Shown here piece after piece: positions 26,027 to 37,254 of a DNA stretch of 64,000 nucleotides. A model generated the notes under the pieces. That model ran no database searches. It worked only from the letters and a program-made list of their open reading frames with translations, and had not been told where the DNA came from. The stretch comes from Pseudomonas sp. LB-090624 (GTDB taxonomy: Bacteria > Pseudomonadota > Gammaproteobacteria > Pseudomonadales > Pseudomonadaceae), in the NCBI RefSeq assembly GCF_003205205.1, contig NZ_QJRL01000003.1:1-64000 (forward strand), read 5' to 3'. A program made the translations under genes and the position numbers. Position 1 is the first letter of the stretch, and each line of letters starts with the position of its first letter.

Positions 26027-27165
26027 GACCGCAGTACCACGCCGCTGTCGTCTTCCCACCAGACGTACACTTCATCGCCCCAGGTCGGGCGCGTGCCCTG
26101 GCGCTCGGCGTTGGCGACGAACGACTGCACGACCTTGCCGCTCGGCAGCTCGACGTAGAACACCGAGTGGCCACCCAGGTAGGCGATATCGTGGACCTTG
26201 CCGCGCGACCAGTTGTGCTCGAACTCGGGCTGCTTGGTGGTGACCAGCAGTTTCTCCGGGCGCAGGGCGTAGGTGATGTGCTTGTCTTCCACCGAGGTGG
26301 TGATGCCGTGGCCGACGTAGATCTTGCGCTCCAGCTCTGGGCTGGCAATGATCGCGTGGCCTTCGGCGTCATCGACCACGTCACCTTCGAACAGGTTGAC
26401 GTTACCGATGAACTCGCACACCAGGCGGCTGGTAGGTGTCTCGTAGATGTCGACCGGCGAGCCGATCTGGGCGATCCAGCCCAAGTGCATGATGGCGATG
26501 CGCTGGGCCATGGTCATGGCCTCTTCCTGGTCGTGGGTCACCATCACGCAGGTCACGCCCACGCGCTCGATGATCTCTACCAGTTCCAGCTGCATCTGCG
26601 AACGCAGCTTCTTGTCCAGCGCGCCCATCGGTTCGTCGAGCAGCAGCAGCTTGGGGCGCTTGGCCAACGAGCGGGCCAGGGCCACGCGCTGGCGCTGGCC
26701 ACCGGACAGCTGGTGCGGCTTGCGCTTGGCGTACTGGGTCATATGCACCAGCTTGAGCATCTCCGCCACGCGGGCATCGATCTCGGCCTTGGCCATCTTG
26801 TCCTGCTGCAGGCCAAAGGCGATGTTCTGCGCCACGGTCATGTGCGGGAACAGCGCGTAGGACTGGAACATCATGTTGATCGGCCGCTCGTAAGGCGGCA
26901 TGTCGGTGATATCGACGCCATCGAGGAAGATACGCCCTTCAGTCGGGCGTTCGAAGCCAGCCAGCATGCGCAGCAAGGTGGACTTGCCAGAGCCGGAACC
27001 ACCCAGCAGGGCGAAGATCTCGCCCTTGCGGATTTCCAGGGACACATCGTCCACGGCTACGGTTTCGTCGAATTTTTTCGTGACCCGGTCGATCTTGACC
27101 AGCACCTGCTTGGGTTGCTGGCCACCCTCGAGGGCTTTCTTATAGGCACCGGAGGCAACTGCCAT
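26023..27165 (-). CDS. spuF: Polyamine ABC transporter ATPase SpuF/PotG
   Basis: 380 residues. The ABC domain has Walker A GGSGSGKST, signature LSGGQRQR, Walker B LLLLDEPMGALDKKLR and [20 protein letters not shown], followed by a C-terminal TOBE/OB part (YALRPEKLLVTTKQP onward). Length and position match PotG. GGGAG before the ATG at 27165 supports this start over 27183. It energises SpuG/SpuH. Confidence 0.94.
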   Translation of the reverse strand: MAVASGAYKKALEGGQQPKQVLVKIDRVTKKFDETVAVDDVSLEIRKGEIFALLGGSGSGKSTLLRMLAGFERPTEGRIFLDGVDITDMPPYERPINMMFQSYALFPHMTVAQNIAFGLQQDKMAKAEIDARVAEMLKLVHMTQYAKRKPHQLSGGQRQRVALARSLAKRPKLLLLDEPMGALDKKLRSQMQLELVEIIERVGVTCVMVTHDQEEAMTMAQRIAIMHLGWIAQIGSPVDIYETPTSRLVCEFIGNVNLFEGDVVDDAEGHAIIASPELERKIYVGHGITTSVEDKHITYALRPEKLLVTTKQPEFEHNWSRGKVHDIAYLGGHSVFYVELPSGKVVQSFVANAERQGTRPTWGDEVYVWWEDDSGVVLRS

Positions 27166-27236
27166 GAGTGAAACTCCCAACAAGATTTTTGTGCCCGCGT
27201 GGCCTGTTCTGCAGGTGCCGGCGCGGGTCTGGATTT

Positions 27237-28400
<1,164 letters not shown>

Positions 28401-28447
28401 TTACCTTCGCAGCTTCGATGCCGCAATCATCAATTGCCTTTCACAGG

Positions 28448-28475
28448 CCCTGGGCCGGGAATCCCCAGCCCAGGG
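28448..28475 (-). terminator. Hairpin after spuD
   Basis: CCCTGGGC and GCCCAGGG form an 8-bp stem 15 bases past the spuD stop codon, with a partly paired GC-rich loop. There is no T-run, so it may attenuate or stabilise the spuD message rather than fully end transcription before spuE. Confidence 0.55.
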
Positions 28476-28489
28476 ATGTTTCATCGGGC

Positions 28490-29587
28490 TTACTTGCCCG
28501 ACTTGATCTTGGTCCAGCTGCGGGTGATCACGCGCTGTACCGAAGCATCAGGTGCAGCGATCGCGTACAGCTGCTTCTTCACTTCGGCAGGCGGGTAGAT
28601 GCTTGGGTCGCTGGAGATGTCCTTGTCCACCATCGGGGTGGCCGCCTTGTTGCCGTTCGGGAAGCGCACGGCATTGGTGATCTCAGCCATGATTTCCGGC
28701 TGCATCAGGAAATTCATGAACTGGTAGGCAGCGTCTTTGTGCTCGGCATCTTTAGGGATGGCGACCATGTCGTAGAAAGTACCGGCACCTTCTTTCGGAA
28801 TGACGTAGTCCACTTTCACCTTGTCACCAGCTTCGTGGGCGCGGGCCTTGGACTGCTCCAGGTCACCCGAGTAACCGACGGCCACGCAGATGTTGCCGTT
28901 GGCCATGTCGCCGATGTACTTGGACGAATGGAAGTAGGTGATCGAAGGACGGATCTTGAGGAACAGGTCCTCGGCGGCCTTCAGGTCTTCTTTCTTGGTG
29001 CTGTTGCTTGGCAGGCCCAGGTAGTGCAGCGCGGCCGGCAGCATTTCGGTCGGGGCATCCAGGAAGCTCACACCGCAGCTCTTGAGCTTGGCGATATTCT
29101 CAGGCTTGAACACCGCGTCCCACGAGTCGATCTTGTCCACACCCAGCGCGGCCTTGACCTTCTCCGGGTTGTAGCCGATGCCGATCGAGCCCCACATGTA
29201 CGGGAAGGCGTGCTTGTTGCCTTGGTCGCTGGCATCGCCGACGGCCTTGAGCAGGTCTTCGTCGAGGTTCTTCCAGTTCGGCAGCTTGGAACGGTCCAGT
29301 TCTTCGTACACGCCAGCCTTGATTTGCTTGGCCAGGAAGTTGTTGGACGGCACCACGATGTCGTAACCCGATTTGCCGGCCAGCAGCTTGGCTTCAAGGG
29401 TTTCGTTGCTGTCGAAAACGTCGTACTTGACCTTGATGCCAGTCTGTTTCTCGAACTTGGCGATAGTGTCCGGAGCGATGTAGTCCGACCAGTTGTAGAC
29501 GTTCAACACCTTGTCTTCAGCCTGAACAGCGGAGGCCATGGCACCCATAAGGGCGGCGGCCAGCAACGTCTTGCCCATTTTCTTCAT
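28490..29587 (-). CDS. spuD: Putrescine-binding protein SpuD/PotF-like
   Basis: 365 residues, signal peptide [25 protein letters not shown], then [25 protein letters not shown]. It is a close paralogue of the gene at 27237 and shares [36 protein letters not shown] and [24 protein letters not shown]. By analogy with P. aeruginosa, the gene after spuC is SpuD, which prefers putrescine. GGAG lies before the start. It heads the transport part of the cluster. Confidence 0.92.
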   Translation of the reverse strand: MKKMGKTLLAAALMGAMASAVQAEDKVLNVYNWSDYIAPDTIAKFEKQTGIKVKYDVFDSNETLEAKLLAGKSGYDIVVPSNNFLAKQIKAGVYEELDRSKLPNWKNLDEDLLKAVGDASDQGNKHAFPYMWGSIGIGYNPEKVKAALGVDKIDSWDAVFKPENIAKLKSCGVSFLDAPTEMLPAALHYLGLPSNSTKKEDLKAAEDLFLKIRPSITYFHSSKYIGDMANGNICVAVGYSGDLEQSKARAHEAGDKVKVDYVIPKEGAGTFYDMVAIPKDAEHKDAAYQFMNFLMQPEIMAEITNAVRFPNGNKAATPMVDKDISSDPSIYPPAEVKKQLYAIAAPDASVQRVITRSWTKIKSGK

Positions 29588-29757
29588 GCGTAATGCTCCA
29601 GAATTTTTTGTTTAGCCTTCCGTTCAGCAGCCAGGACCCACGGTGCAGAGCGCGCGGCGACTGAAACAGTCGCTAGTCTGGCAAGTTACAAGGCCCTGTT
29701 TCAAGGAAAGCAGGGCGTTGTAACGACTTAATGTCACATCGCTAGCCTAGCAGGTGC

Positions 29758-31119
29758 TCAGTTGATCGCTTCGAGCGTCAGGTCCAGGCATTTGCGCGCC
29801 TTTTCCACCAGCTCGTCGATCTCCGCATGGCTGATCACCAGCGGCGGCGCGATGATCATGGTGTCACCCACCGCGCGCATGATCAGGCCGTTTTCAAAGC
29901 AGAAGTTGCGGCAGATCATGCCCACGCCCTTGCCTTCGTAACGGCTACGGGTGGCCTTGTCCTTGACCAGCTCGATCGCGCCGAGCAGGCCCAGGCCACG
30001 TACCTCGCCCACCAGCGGGTGGTCCTGCAGCTCACGCAACCGCTTTTGCAAATACGGTGCCGCTTCCGTACGCGCCTTCTCGACAATTTTCTCGTCGCGC
30101 AGGATGCGCAGGTTTTCCAGACCCACCGCAGCCGCCACCGGGTGGCCGGAGTAGGTGAAACCATGGTTGAAGTCACCGCCTTCGCTGATCACCTTGGCCA
30201 CGGTGTCACGCACAATCACACCGCCCATGGGGATGTAACCGGACGTCAGGCCCTTGGCGATGGTCATCAGGTCAGGTTCGAGGCCGTAGTAGTCAGAGCC
30301 GAACCACTCGCCGGTACGGCCGAAACCACAGATCACTTCGTCGGCGACAAACAGGATGTCGTACTTGGCGAGGATCTCCTTCACCTTCGGCCAGTAGGTC
30401 TCGGGCGGGATGATCACGCCACCGGCACCCTGGATAGGTTCGGCGATAAAGGCGGCGACATTGTCTTCGCCAACTTCGAGAATTTTCTTCTCCAATTGCT
30501 CGGCAGCCCAGACACCGAATTCATCCGGGGTCATGTCGCCGCCTTCACCGAACCAGTAAGGCTGCGGGATATGCACGATGCCCGGAATCGGCAAGCCGCC
30601 CTGCTCGTGCATGCCGCTCATACCGCCCAGGCTGGCGCCGGCCACGGTAGAGCCGTGGTAGCCGTTGACCCGGCTGATGATGGTCTGCTTGTGTGGCTTG
30701 CCCTTCAGCGCCCAGTAGTGGCGGACCATGCGCAGCACAGTGTCGTTGCCTTCGGAGCCAGAGCCGGTGAAGAACACATGGGTCATGCCCTCCGGCGCCA
30801 CGTCAGTGATCGCCTTGGCCAGCTCCAGCGCTGGCGGGTGGGCGGTCTGGAAGAACAGGTTGTAGTACGGCAGCTCGCGCATCTGCTTTTCGGCCGCCTG
30901 TACCAGTTCCTCACGGCCGTAGCCGACCGCCACGCACCACAGGCCGGCCATGCCGTCGAGAATCTTGTGCCCCTCGCTATCCCACAAATGCACACCCTGG
31001 GCCTTGGTGATGATGCGCGGCCCCTTCTCCTTCAGCTGCTTGTAATCACTGAAGGGTGCCAGGTGGTGCTCGCCGCTCAGGGTTTGCCATTCACGGGTTT
31101 GCGGGTTGATGACGCTCAT
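29758..31119 (-). CDS. spuC: Polyamine:pyruvate aminotransferase SpuC
   Basis: 453 residues of the class-III PLP aminotransferases: GPRIITKAQGVHLWDSEGHKILDGMAGLWCVAVGYG at the start, FFTGSGSEGNDTVLRM, NGYHGSTVAGASLGG, FVADEVICGFGRTGEWFGS (PLP-ring Asp), and the Schiff-base Lys in TIAKGLTSGYIPMGG. It transfers amino groups from putrescine or related diamines to pyruvate. The start at 31119 is supported by GGAGAG. It lies 46 bases after spuB. Confidence 0.94.
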   Translation of the reverse strand: MSVINPQTREWQTLSGEHHLAPFSDYKQLKEKGPRIITKAQGVHLWDSEGHKILDGMAGLWCVAVGYGREELVQAAEKQMRELPYYNLFFQTAHPPALELAKAITDVAPEGMTHVFFTGSGSEGNDTVLRMVRHYWALKGKPHKQTIISRVNGYHGSTVAGASLGGMSGMHEQGGLPIPGIVHIPQPYWFGEGGDMTPDEFGVWAAEQLEKKILEVGEDNVAAFIAEPIQGAGGVIIPPETYWPKVKEILAKYDILFVADEVICGFGRTGEWFGSDYYGLEPDLMTIAKGLTSGYIPMGGVIVRDTVAKVISEGGDFNHGFTYSGHPVAAAVGLENLRILRDEKIVEKARTEAAPYLQKRLRELQDHPLVGEVRGLGLLGAIELVKDKATRSRYEGKGVGMICRNFCFENGLIMRAVGDTMIIAPPLVISHAEIDELVEKARKCLDLTLEAIN

Positions 31120-31165
31120 GTGCCTCTCCATTTTCCGGCGGCCGCGCGGGCGGCCTCAGGGTTGA

Positions 31166-32524
31166 TCAGACAGCGAACAGCAGGAACTCACGCTCCCAGG
31201 AGCTGATGACGCGTTTGAAATTTTCGTGCTCGGCACGCTTGGTGGCGACGTAACCGGTAATGAATTTCTTGCCCAGGTACTGGACGAGCGCACGGCTGTT
31301 TTCCATGCGTTCCAAGGCATCTTCGATGGTCAGGGGCAGGCGCAGGTTGCGGCGTTCGTAACCACGGCCCTGCACTGGCGCGCTGGCCTCGATGCCTTCG
31401 ACCATGCCGATATAGCCGCACAGCAGGCTGGCGGCGATGGCCAGATAAGGGTTGGCGTCGGCGCCCGGCAGGCGGTTCTCGACCCGGCGGCTTTGTGGGC
31501 CGGCATCCGGTACGCGCAGGCCGACGGTGCGGTTCTCTTCGCCCCACTCCACGTTCACCGGCGCCGAGGTGTCGGGCAGGAAGCGGCGGAACGAGTTGAC
31601 GTTGGGGGCGAACAGCGGCAGGGCCTCGGGGATGAACTTCTGCAAGCCACCGATGTGGTGCAGGAACAGCTCGCTCATGCTGCCGTCGGCATTGCTGAAG
31701 ATGTTCTTGCCGGTGGCCACGTCAACCACGCTCTGGTGCAGGTGCATGGCACTGCCCGGCTCGCCGGTCATCGGCTTGGCCATGAAGGTGGCGGCCACGT
31801 TGTGCTTGAGCGCTGCCTCGCGCATGGTGCGTTTGAACACCAGAATCTGGTCGGCCAGGTGCAGGGCGTCGCCGTGACGGAAGTTGATTTCCATCTGCGC
31901 CGTGCCGTCCTCGTGGATCAGCGTGTCGAGGTCCAGCTGCTGCAGTTCGCACCAATCGTAGACATCTTCGAACAGCGGATCGAATTCGTTGGCAGCTTCG
32001 ATCGAGAACGACTGGCGGCCGGTTTCCGGGCGGCCGGAGCGGCCTACCGGTGGCTGCAACGGGAAGTCCGGGTCTTCGCTACGCTTGGTCAGGTAGAACT
32101 CCATCTCGGGCGCGACAATCGGCTGCCAGCCCTTGTCGGCGTAGAGTTTGAGGACTTTCTTCAACACGTTGCGCGGCGACAGCTCTACCGGGTTGCCCTT
32201 TTTGTCGTAGGTATCGTGGATCACCTGGGCCGTGGGCTCGATGGCCCACGGCACAAGGAACACGGCGTTCTCGTCGGGGCGACAGATCATGTCGATGTCG
32301 GCCGGATCGAGCAGTTCGTAATAGATGTCGTCGTCGACGTAGTCGCCAGTCACGGTTTGCAGCAGCACGCTCTCGGGCAGGCGCATGCCTTTTTCGGCGA
32401 TGAATTTGTTGGTGGGCGAAATCTTGCCGCGCGTGATGCCGGTCAGGTCACTGATCATGCATTCGACTTCGGTGATCTTGTGCTCTTTCAACCAATCGGT
32501 GAGCTGGTCGAGGTTGTTACTCAT
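31166..32524 (-). CDS. spuB: Glutamine-synthetase-family gamma-glutamylpolyamine synthetase
   Basis: 452 residues of the GS-III/PuuA type. The N-terminal beta-grasp domain has MISDLTGITRGKISPTNKF, and the catalytic domain has APEMEFYLTKR, HEDGTAQMEINFRHGD, ATFMAKPMTGEPGSAMHLHQS, RRFLPDTSAPVNVEWGEENRTVGLRVP and ENRLPGADANPYLAIAASL. Such enzymes ligate glutamate to putrescine or other amines using ATP in polyamine catabolism, rather than making glutamine. It is first in the spuBC unit, with GAGGT before the ATG, and divergent from its paralogue at 33098. Confidence 0.93.
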   Translation of the reverse strand: MSNNLDQLTDWLKEHKITEVECMISDLTGITRGKISPTNKFIAEKGMRLPESVLLQTVTGDYVDDDIYYELLDPADIDMICRPDENAVFLVPWAIEPTAQVIHDTYDKKGNPVELSPRNVLKKVLKLYADKGWQPIVAPEMEFYLTKRSEDPDFPLQPPVGRSGRPETGRQSFSIEAANEFDPLFEDVYDWCELQQLDLDTLIHEDGTAQMEINFRHGDALHLADQILVFKRTMREAALKHNVAATFMAKPMTGEPGSAMHLHQSVVDVATGKNIFSNADGSMSELFLHHIGGLQKFIPEALPLFAPNVNSFRRFLPDTSAPVNVEWGEENRTVGLRVPDAGPQSRRVENRLPGADANPYLAIAASLLCGYIGMVEGIEASAPVQGRGYERRNLRLPLTIEDALERMENSRALVQYLGKKFITGYVATKRAEHENFKRVISSWEREFLLFAV

Positions 32525-33097
32525 AAATACCTCAGGAGGTAAGGTGGTCCGCGCCTTGATTCTGGATGGAGTAGATTGCTAAAGCAAAAACCCCCGCGCA
32601 GGCGGACACTGGATACACTGAAAACAAGCGTGTCCGTATGAGTTGGAAGGGCAGGAAAACGAAATCAAGGGCGGCATGCCGCTACGAGGACGGGTCCGAA
32701 GGCGCCAAGCGTCAATTATTGCGGCCAGGGCGGCCACGCCATTGACGAAGCTTGCAAAAACGAAAGAGGTACCCGTTGGCACTGCGCAGGCAGTGCTTTC
32801 AGGTCGCGGCAAGCGGACCATGTGACCCTCGTATTATTGTGTTCTGGGTTGAGACCGAGCTTAGCCTTGTTCATTTTTTTACACAACACCCGCGTAAAAA
32901 ATAAAACACGGCGAGCTTGAGATAGCCCTTTACAAGAGAAATAGCGGATAATGGCACGCCCCGATATGCAGCAAATCTGCCGTAGATGTGCCATTTCAGG
33001 GCGTCATGGGGTTGGCTTGACATCAGTATGGCTTTTCGATTGACTGGTCCTGCAAGCCCCCCTTGATTGATATTTTTAACAACAAAGGTGTTGCATC
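32525..33097. other. Regulatory region between the two glutamylpolyamine synthetase genes
   Basis: 573 bases between divergent genes. It holds the spuB ribosome site (GAGGT) and, at the right end, AAAGGTG eight bases before the spuI ATG. There is an AT-rich tract at 32860-32910 and a TTGACA at 33017-33022 without a clear -10. Small open frames (for example 32643-32825 plus, 32579-32821 minus) lack ribosome sites and family features. A TGGCAC...TGC pair near 32951 has the wrong spacing for sigma54. Confidence 0.5.
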
Positions 33098-34474
33098 ATG
33101 TCGGTACCCCCGCGTGCCGTTCAGCTTAACGAAGCGAACGCGTTCCTTAAGGAACATCCTGAGGTTCTCTACGTTGACCTTCTGATTGCAGATATGAATG
33201 GTGTGGTGCGTGGCAAGCGCATTGAGCGCACCAGCCTCCACAAGGTTTACGAGAAAGGCATCAACCTGCCGGCCTCCCTCTTCGCCCTGGACATCAACGG
33301 TTCCACCGTCGAAAGCACCGGGCTGGGTCTGGATATCGGCGATGCTGATCGCATCTGCTATCCAATCCCCGACACGCTCTGTAACGAGCCGTGGCAAAAA
33401 CGCCCTACCGCCCAGCTGCTGATGACCATGCACGAGCTGGAAGGCGAACCGTTCTTCGCCGACCCGCGCGAAGTGCTGCGCCAGGTGGTGAGCAAGTTCA
33501 CCGATATGGGCCTGACCATCTGTGCCGCATTCGAGCTGGAGTTCTACCTGATCGATCAGGAGAACGTGAATGGCCGCCCTCAGCCGCCGCGCTCGCCAAT
33601 CTCGGGCAAGCGTCCGCAGTCGACTCAGGTGTACCTGATCGACGACCTCGACGAATATGCCGATTGCCTGCAGGATATCCTGGAAGGCGCGAAGGAACAG
33701 GGCATCCCGGCCGACGCCATCGTCAAGGAAAGCGCCCCGGCGCAGTTCGAAGTCAACCTGCACCACGTGGCCGACCCGCTCAAGGCCTGCGACTACGCGG
33801 TACTGCTCAAGCGCTTGATCAAGAACATTGCGTACGACCATGAAATGGACACCACCTTCATGGCCAAGCCCTACCCGGGCCAGGCAGGTAACGGCCTGCA
33901 TGTACACATTTCCGTGCTGGACAAAGATGGCAATAACATCTTCACCAGCGAGGATCCCGAGCAGAACGCCGCGCTACGTCACGCTGTCGGCGGTGTGCTC
34001 GAGACCCTGCCTGCGTCCATGGCGTTCCTCTGCCCGAACGTCAACTCGTACCGCCGCTTTGGCGCGCAGTTCTACGTACCGAACGCGCCAAGCTGGGGCC
34101 TGGACAACCGCACCGTAGCGCTACGCGTACCAACCGGCTCGGCCGATGCAGTGCGCATCGAGCACCGCGTCGCGGGTGCCGACGCCAACCCGTACCTGAT
34201 GATGGCTGCCGTGCTGGCTGGCGTGCACCATGGCCTGACCAACAAGATCGAGCCAGGCGCGCCGATCGAAGGCAACTCGTACGAGCAGCTGGAGCAGAGC
34301 CTGCCGAACAACCTGCGCGATGCCCTGCGCGAGCTGGACGACAGCGAGATCCTCAACAAGTACATCGATCCGAAGTACATCGACATCTTCGTCGCGTGCA
34401 AGGAAAGCGAGCTGGAGGAGTTCGAGCACTCGATCTCCGACCTCGAGTACAACTGGTACCTGCACACCGTGTAA
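33098..34474 (+). CDS. spuI: Glutamine-synthetase-family gamma-glutamylpolyamine synthetase, paralogue
   Basis: 458 residues with the same domain order as the gene at 31166: LLIADMNGVVRGKRIERTSL, CAAFELEFYLIDQ, VKESAPAQFEVNLHHVADP, TTFMAKPYPGQAGNGLHVHIS, APSWGLDNRTVALRVP, and EHRVAGADANPYLMMAAVLAG. It is probably SpuI/PuuA-like; whether it uses putrescine, spermidine or another amine is not visible. It has its own strong terminator (34477-34507). Confidence 0.92.
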   Translation: MSVPPRAVQLNEANAFLKEHPEVLYVDLLIADMNGVVRGKRIERTSLHKVYEKGINLPASLFALDINGSTVESTGLGLDIGDADRICYPIPDTLCNEPWQKRPTAQLLMTMHELEGEPFFADPREVLRQVVSKFTDMGLTICAAFELEFYLIDQENVNGRPQPPRSPISGKRPQSTQVYLIDDLDEYADCLQDILEGAKEQGIPADAIVKESAPAQFEVNLHHVADPLKACDYAVLLKRLIKNIAYDHEMDTTFMAKPYPGQAGNGLHVHISVLDKDGNNIFTSEDPEQNAALRHAVGGVLETLPASMAFLCPNVNSYRRFGAQFYVPNAPSWGLDNRTVALRVPTGSADAVRIEHRVAGADANPYLMMAAVLAGVHHGLTNKIEPGAPIEGNSYEQLEQSLPNNLRDALRELDDSEILNKYIDPKYIDIFVACKESELEEFEHSISDLEYNWYLHTV

Positions 34475-34476
34475 AC

Positions 34477-34507
34477 AAAAACGCCGCCCCTCAAGGGCGG
34501 CGTTTTT
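34477..34507. terminator. Bidirectional Rho-independent terminator
   Basis: AAAAACGCCGCCC and GGGCGGCGTTTTT pair over 13 bases around a CTCAA loop, starting two bases after the spuI stop. A-run and T-run make it functional on both strands, serving spuI and the convergent argA. Confidence 0.95.
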
Positions 34508-34544
34508 GGTTGAGACCGGTGTCGCCGGCTTCGCGGGCACAGGC

Positions 34545-35843
34545 CTATAGCGGTTTCTCGAAAATCTTCGAATTGCGCTGATAGTTGTACAGCGAAGCCC
34601 GGGCCGCCGGCAGCCGCTCCACGCCACTCGGCGCAAAGCCACGTTCGCGGAACCAGTGAGCGGTACGCGTGGTAAGCACGAACAAGGTATTGAGGCCCAT
34701 GTCCCGCGCCCGGCTCTCGATACGCTCCAGCAACTCGTCCCCACGCCCACCATGGCGGTATTCCGGGTTCACCGCCAGGCATGCCAGCTCCCCAGCCTCG
34801 GAATCGGCAATCGGGTACAACGCCGCGCAGGCGATGATCATGCCTTCGCGCTCGACCACGCTGAACTGCTCGATCTCGCGCTCCAGGACCTCGCGCGAGC
34901 GGCGTACCAGGATGCCCTGCTCTTCCAGTGGGCTGATCAGCTCCAGCAAGCCGCCTACGTCCTCGATGGTCGCCTCGCGCACCACTTCAAACTGCTCCTG
35001 TGACACCAGCGTACCGCCACCGCCTCGGGTGAACAGCTCGGTCAGCAGGGCGCCATCCTCGGCATAACTGACAATATGGCTACGCGCCACGCCGCCTTTG
35101 CAGGCTTCGGCGGCAGCATCCAGCAGTTCGCCCTGGTAATCGCTGCCCAAACGCTGCAGGTGCGGCGCTACCTGCTGCGGGCGCAGCTCGCGTACCAACT
35201 TGCCGTCGGCATCCAGCAGGCCCGGCTCGGCGCCGAACAGCAGCAACTTGTCGGCACCCAGCTCGATGGCCGCGCGGGTGGCAACGTCTTCGCAGGCCAA
35301 GTTGAAGATTTCACCCGTGGGCGAGTAGCCCAGCGGCGACAACAGCACGATGGACCGCTCGTCGAGCAGGCGGCTGATGCCCTTGCGGTCGACCCGGCGG
35401 ACTTCGCCGGTGTGGTGGTAGTCCACCCCTTCGAGCACGCCGATCGGCCGTGCAGTGACGAGGTTGCCGGACGCCACGCGCAGGCGCGAGCCCTGCATCG
35501 GCGAAGCAGCGATGTCCATCGACAGGCGCGCCTCGATGGCCAGGCGCAGGGCGCCCACGGCGTCGATCACGCAGTCCAGCGTGGCCGCATCGGTGATGCG
35601 CAGGCCACGGTGGTAGTGCGGGGTCAGGCCGCGATCGGCCAGGCGGCTTTCGATCTGCGGGCGCGAGCCATGCACCAGCACCAGGCGCACGCCCAGGCTG
35701 TGCAGCAGCACCAGGTCGTGGACGATATTGCCGAAATTGGGGTGTTCCACCCCATCGCCAGGGAGCATGACCACGAAGGTGCAGTCGCGATGGGCATTGA
35801 TGTACGGGGAGGCATGACGCAGCCAGTTAACGTAGTCGGGCAT
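34545..35843 (-). CDS. argA: N-acetylglutamate synthase ArgA
   Basis: 432 residues: an amino-acid-kinase-like N-terminal domain (NAHRDCTFVVMLPGDGVEHPNFGNIVHDLVLLHSLGVRLVLVHGSRPQI) followed by a GNAT acetyltransferase domain (about residues 290-420: REATIEDVGGLLELISPLEEQGILVRRSREVLE, LACLAVNPEYRHGGRGDELLERIESRA). It makes N-acetylglutamate, the first step of arginine synthesis. Arginine feedback through the kinase-like domain is known for the family. It follows argE on the same strand after 124 bases. Confidence 0.95.
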   Translation of the reverse strand: MPDYVNWLRHASPYINAHRDCTFVVMLPGDGVEHPNFGNIVHDLVLLHSLGVRLVLVHGSRPQIESRLADRGLTPHYHRGLRITDAATLDCVIDAVGALRLAIEARLSMDIAASPMQGSRLRVASGNLVTARPIGVLEGVDYHHTGEVRRVDRKGISRLLDERSIVLLSPLGYSPTGEIFNLACEDVATRAAIELGADKLLLFGAEPGLLDADGKLVRELRPQQVAPHLQRLGSDYQGELLDAAAEACKGGVARSHIVSYAEDGALLTELFTRGGGGTLVSQEQFEVVREATIEDVGGLLELISPLEEQGILVRRSREVLEREIEQFSVVEREGMIIACAALYPIADSEAGELACLAVNPEYRHGGRGDELLERIESRARDMGLNTLFVLTTRTAHWFRERGFAPSGVERLPAARASLYNYQRNSKIFEKPL

Positions 35844-35967
35844 GACAGGGCCTGTGGATAAGTGGACGGAGAACGGCGATTCACGGGGCGTTCAGGATCA
35901 TCGTCGGAACAGGCTTGCGGTCACGCGCGGTCTCCTCTAGGCAGGAACGAATCAGTTCGATTGACGT

Positions 35968-37110
35968 TTAGTGCAGGCAATAGTGCCGGATCAGGTCACG
36001 CAATAGACGCACGGTAGGCTCGATTCGTGACATTTCAAGGTATTCGCCAGGTTGGTGGGCACAGGCGATGTCGCCGGGGCCCAGCACGATGGTCTGGCAA
36101 CCCAGCTGCTGAAGATAAGGCGCTTCGGTGCCGAACGCCACCGCTTCGGCGCGATGGCCGGTCAGGCGTTCCGCCACTTGTACCAGTTCGGCGTCAGCGT
36201 CCTGCTCGAACGGCGGCACTTCGGGGAACAGCGGCGCGTAGTCGATCCGCACCTCATGGCGCTCGGCCACCGGCACCAGCTTTTCGCGAATGGCCGCGCG
36301 CAGTTGCTCGACGTCCATGCCCGGCAGCGGTCGCAGGTCGAACTCCAGGGCGCACTGGCCGCAAATGCGGTTGGGGTTGTCGCCGCCGTGGATGCAGCCG
36401 AAGTTCATGGTCGGGGTCGGCACGGTGAACTGCGGGTTGCGATAGGTTTGCTGCCACTGCTGGCGCAAGCCCATCAGCTCGCCCATTACCGCGTGCATGG
36501 CCTCCAGGGCGCTACGGCCCAGGCTTGGGTCCGACGAATGGCCGCTGCGCCCAAGGATGTCGATGCGATCCATGAGGATCCCCTTGTGCATACGGATCGG
36601 CCGCAGGCCGGTAGGCTCGCCGATCACGGCTGCACGGCCCAAGGGCTGACCAGCCTCGGCCAGGGCACGGGCGCCAGACATCGAGCTCTCTTCGTCGCAG
36701 GTGGCGAGGATCAGCAGCGGCTGCTTGAAATCGTGCTCCAGCAGCGGAATGACAGCCTCGATGACCAAGGCGAAGAAGCCTTTCATGTCGCAGCTGCCCA
36801 GGCCGACCCAGCGGCCATCGGCCTCGGTCAGCTTCAGCGGGTCGCTGCTCCACAGCTGTTCGTCATAGGGTACCGTGTCGCTGTGCCCGGCCAGCACCAG
36901 GCCGCCTGGGCCTGAGCCACGGCTGGCCAGCAGGTTGAACTTGCCGGGGGTGACTTGCTGGATATCGCATTTGAAACCCAGGTCACCCAGCCAGCTGGCC
37001 AGCAGGTCGATGACCTGCCGGTTGGACTGGTCCAGCGCAGGCTGGGTGCAACTGACCGACGGCGCAGCGATCAAAGCGGCAAACTGGTCTTTCAGCGTCG
37101 GCAACGGCAT
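35968..37110 (-). CDS. argE: Acetylornithine deacetylase ArgE
   Basis: 380 residues of the M20 metallopeptidase family. Zinc-site motifs are visible: LVLAGHSDTVPYD, GSCDMKGFFALVIEA and LATCDEESSMSGARAL, then VIGEPTGLRPI, and a late DIACAHQPGEYLEM with the last zinc His. It removes acetate from N-acetylornithine. GAGGAG seven bases before the ATG at 37110 sets the start (the ATG at 37134 has none). Confidence 0.94.
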   Translation of the reverse strand: MPLPTLKDQFAALIAAPSVSCTQPALDQSNRQVIDLLASWLGDLGFKCDIQQVTPGKFNLLASRGSGPGGLVLAGHSDTVPYDEQLWSSDPLKLTEADGRWVGLGSCDMKGFFALVIEAVIPLLEHDFKQPLLILATCDEESSMSGARALAEAGQPLGRAAVIGEPTGLRPIRMHKGILMDRIDILGRSGHSSDPSLGRSALEAMHAVMGELMGLRQQWQQTYRNPQFTVPTPTMNFGCIHGGDNPNRICGQCALEFDLRPLPGMDVEQLRAAIREKLVPVAERHEVRIDYAPLFPEVPPFEQDADAELVQVAERLTGHRAEAVAFGTEAPYLQQLGCQTIVLGPGDIACAHQPGEYLEMSRIEPTVRLLRDLIRHYCLH

Positions 37111-37254
37111 GCGCGTACTCCTCGGAAGCGTCACCCATCATAACAATGCCTATCGTTCGCAGGGCAAGCCCGCGAAGAAGGCACCAGGATCCAACAGTCG
37201 ACAGCCGACTACTGTAAACTCCTTGCCAACCACGCCCCCTCCTTCGAGTCTGTG

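Noticed and set aside
29827-32542. Long plus-strand open frames antisense to spuC and spuB
   Set aside because: His/Gln/Val-rich shadow translations of strongly conserved enzymes.
32643-32825. 60-codon plus-strand frame (and 80-codon minus-strand frame) in the spuB-spuI gap
   Set aside because: No ribosome site and low-complexity composition; neither resembles a known family.
32951-32970. Possible sigma54 promoter (TGGCACG followed by TATGC)
   Set aside because: The distance between the -24 and -12 elements is too long by about three bases, and the -12 GC dinucleotide context is poor.
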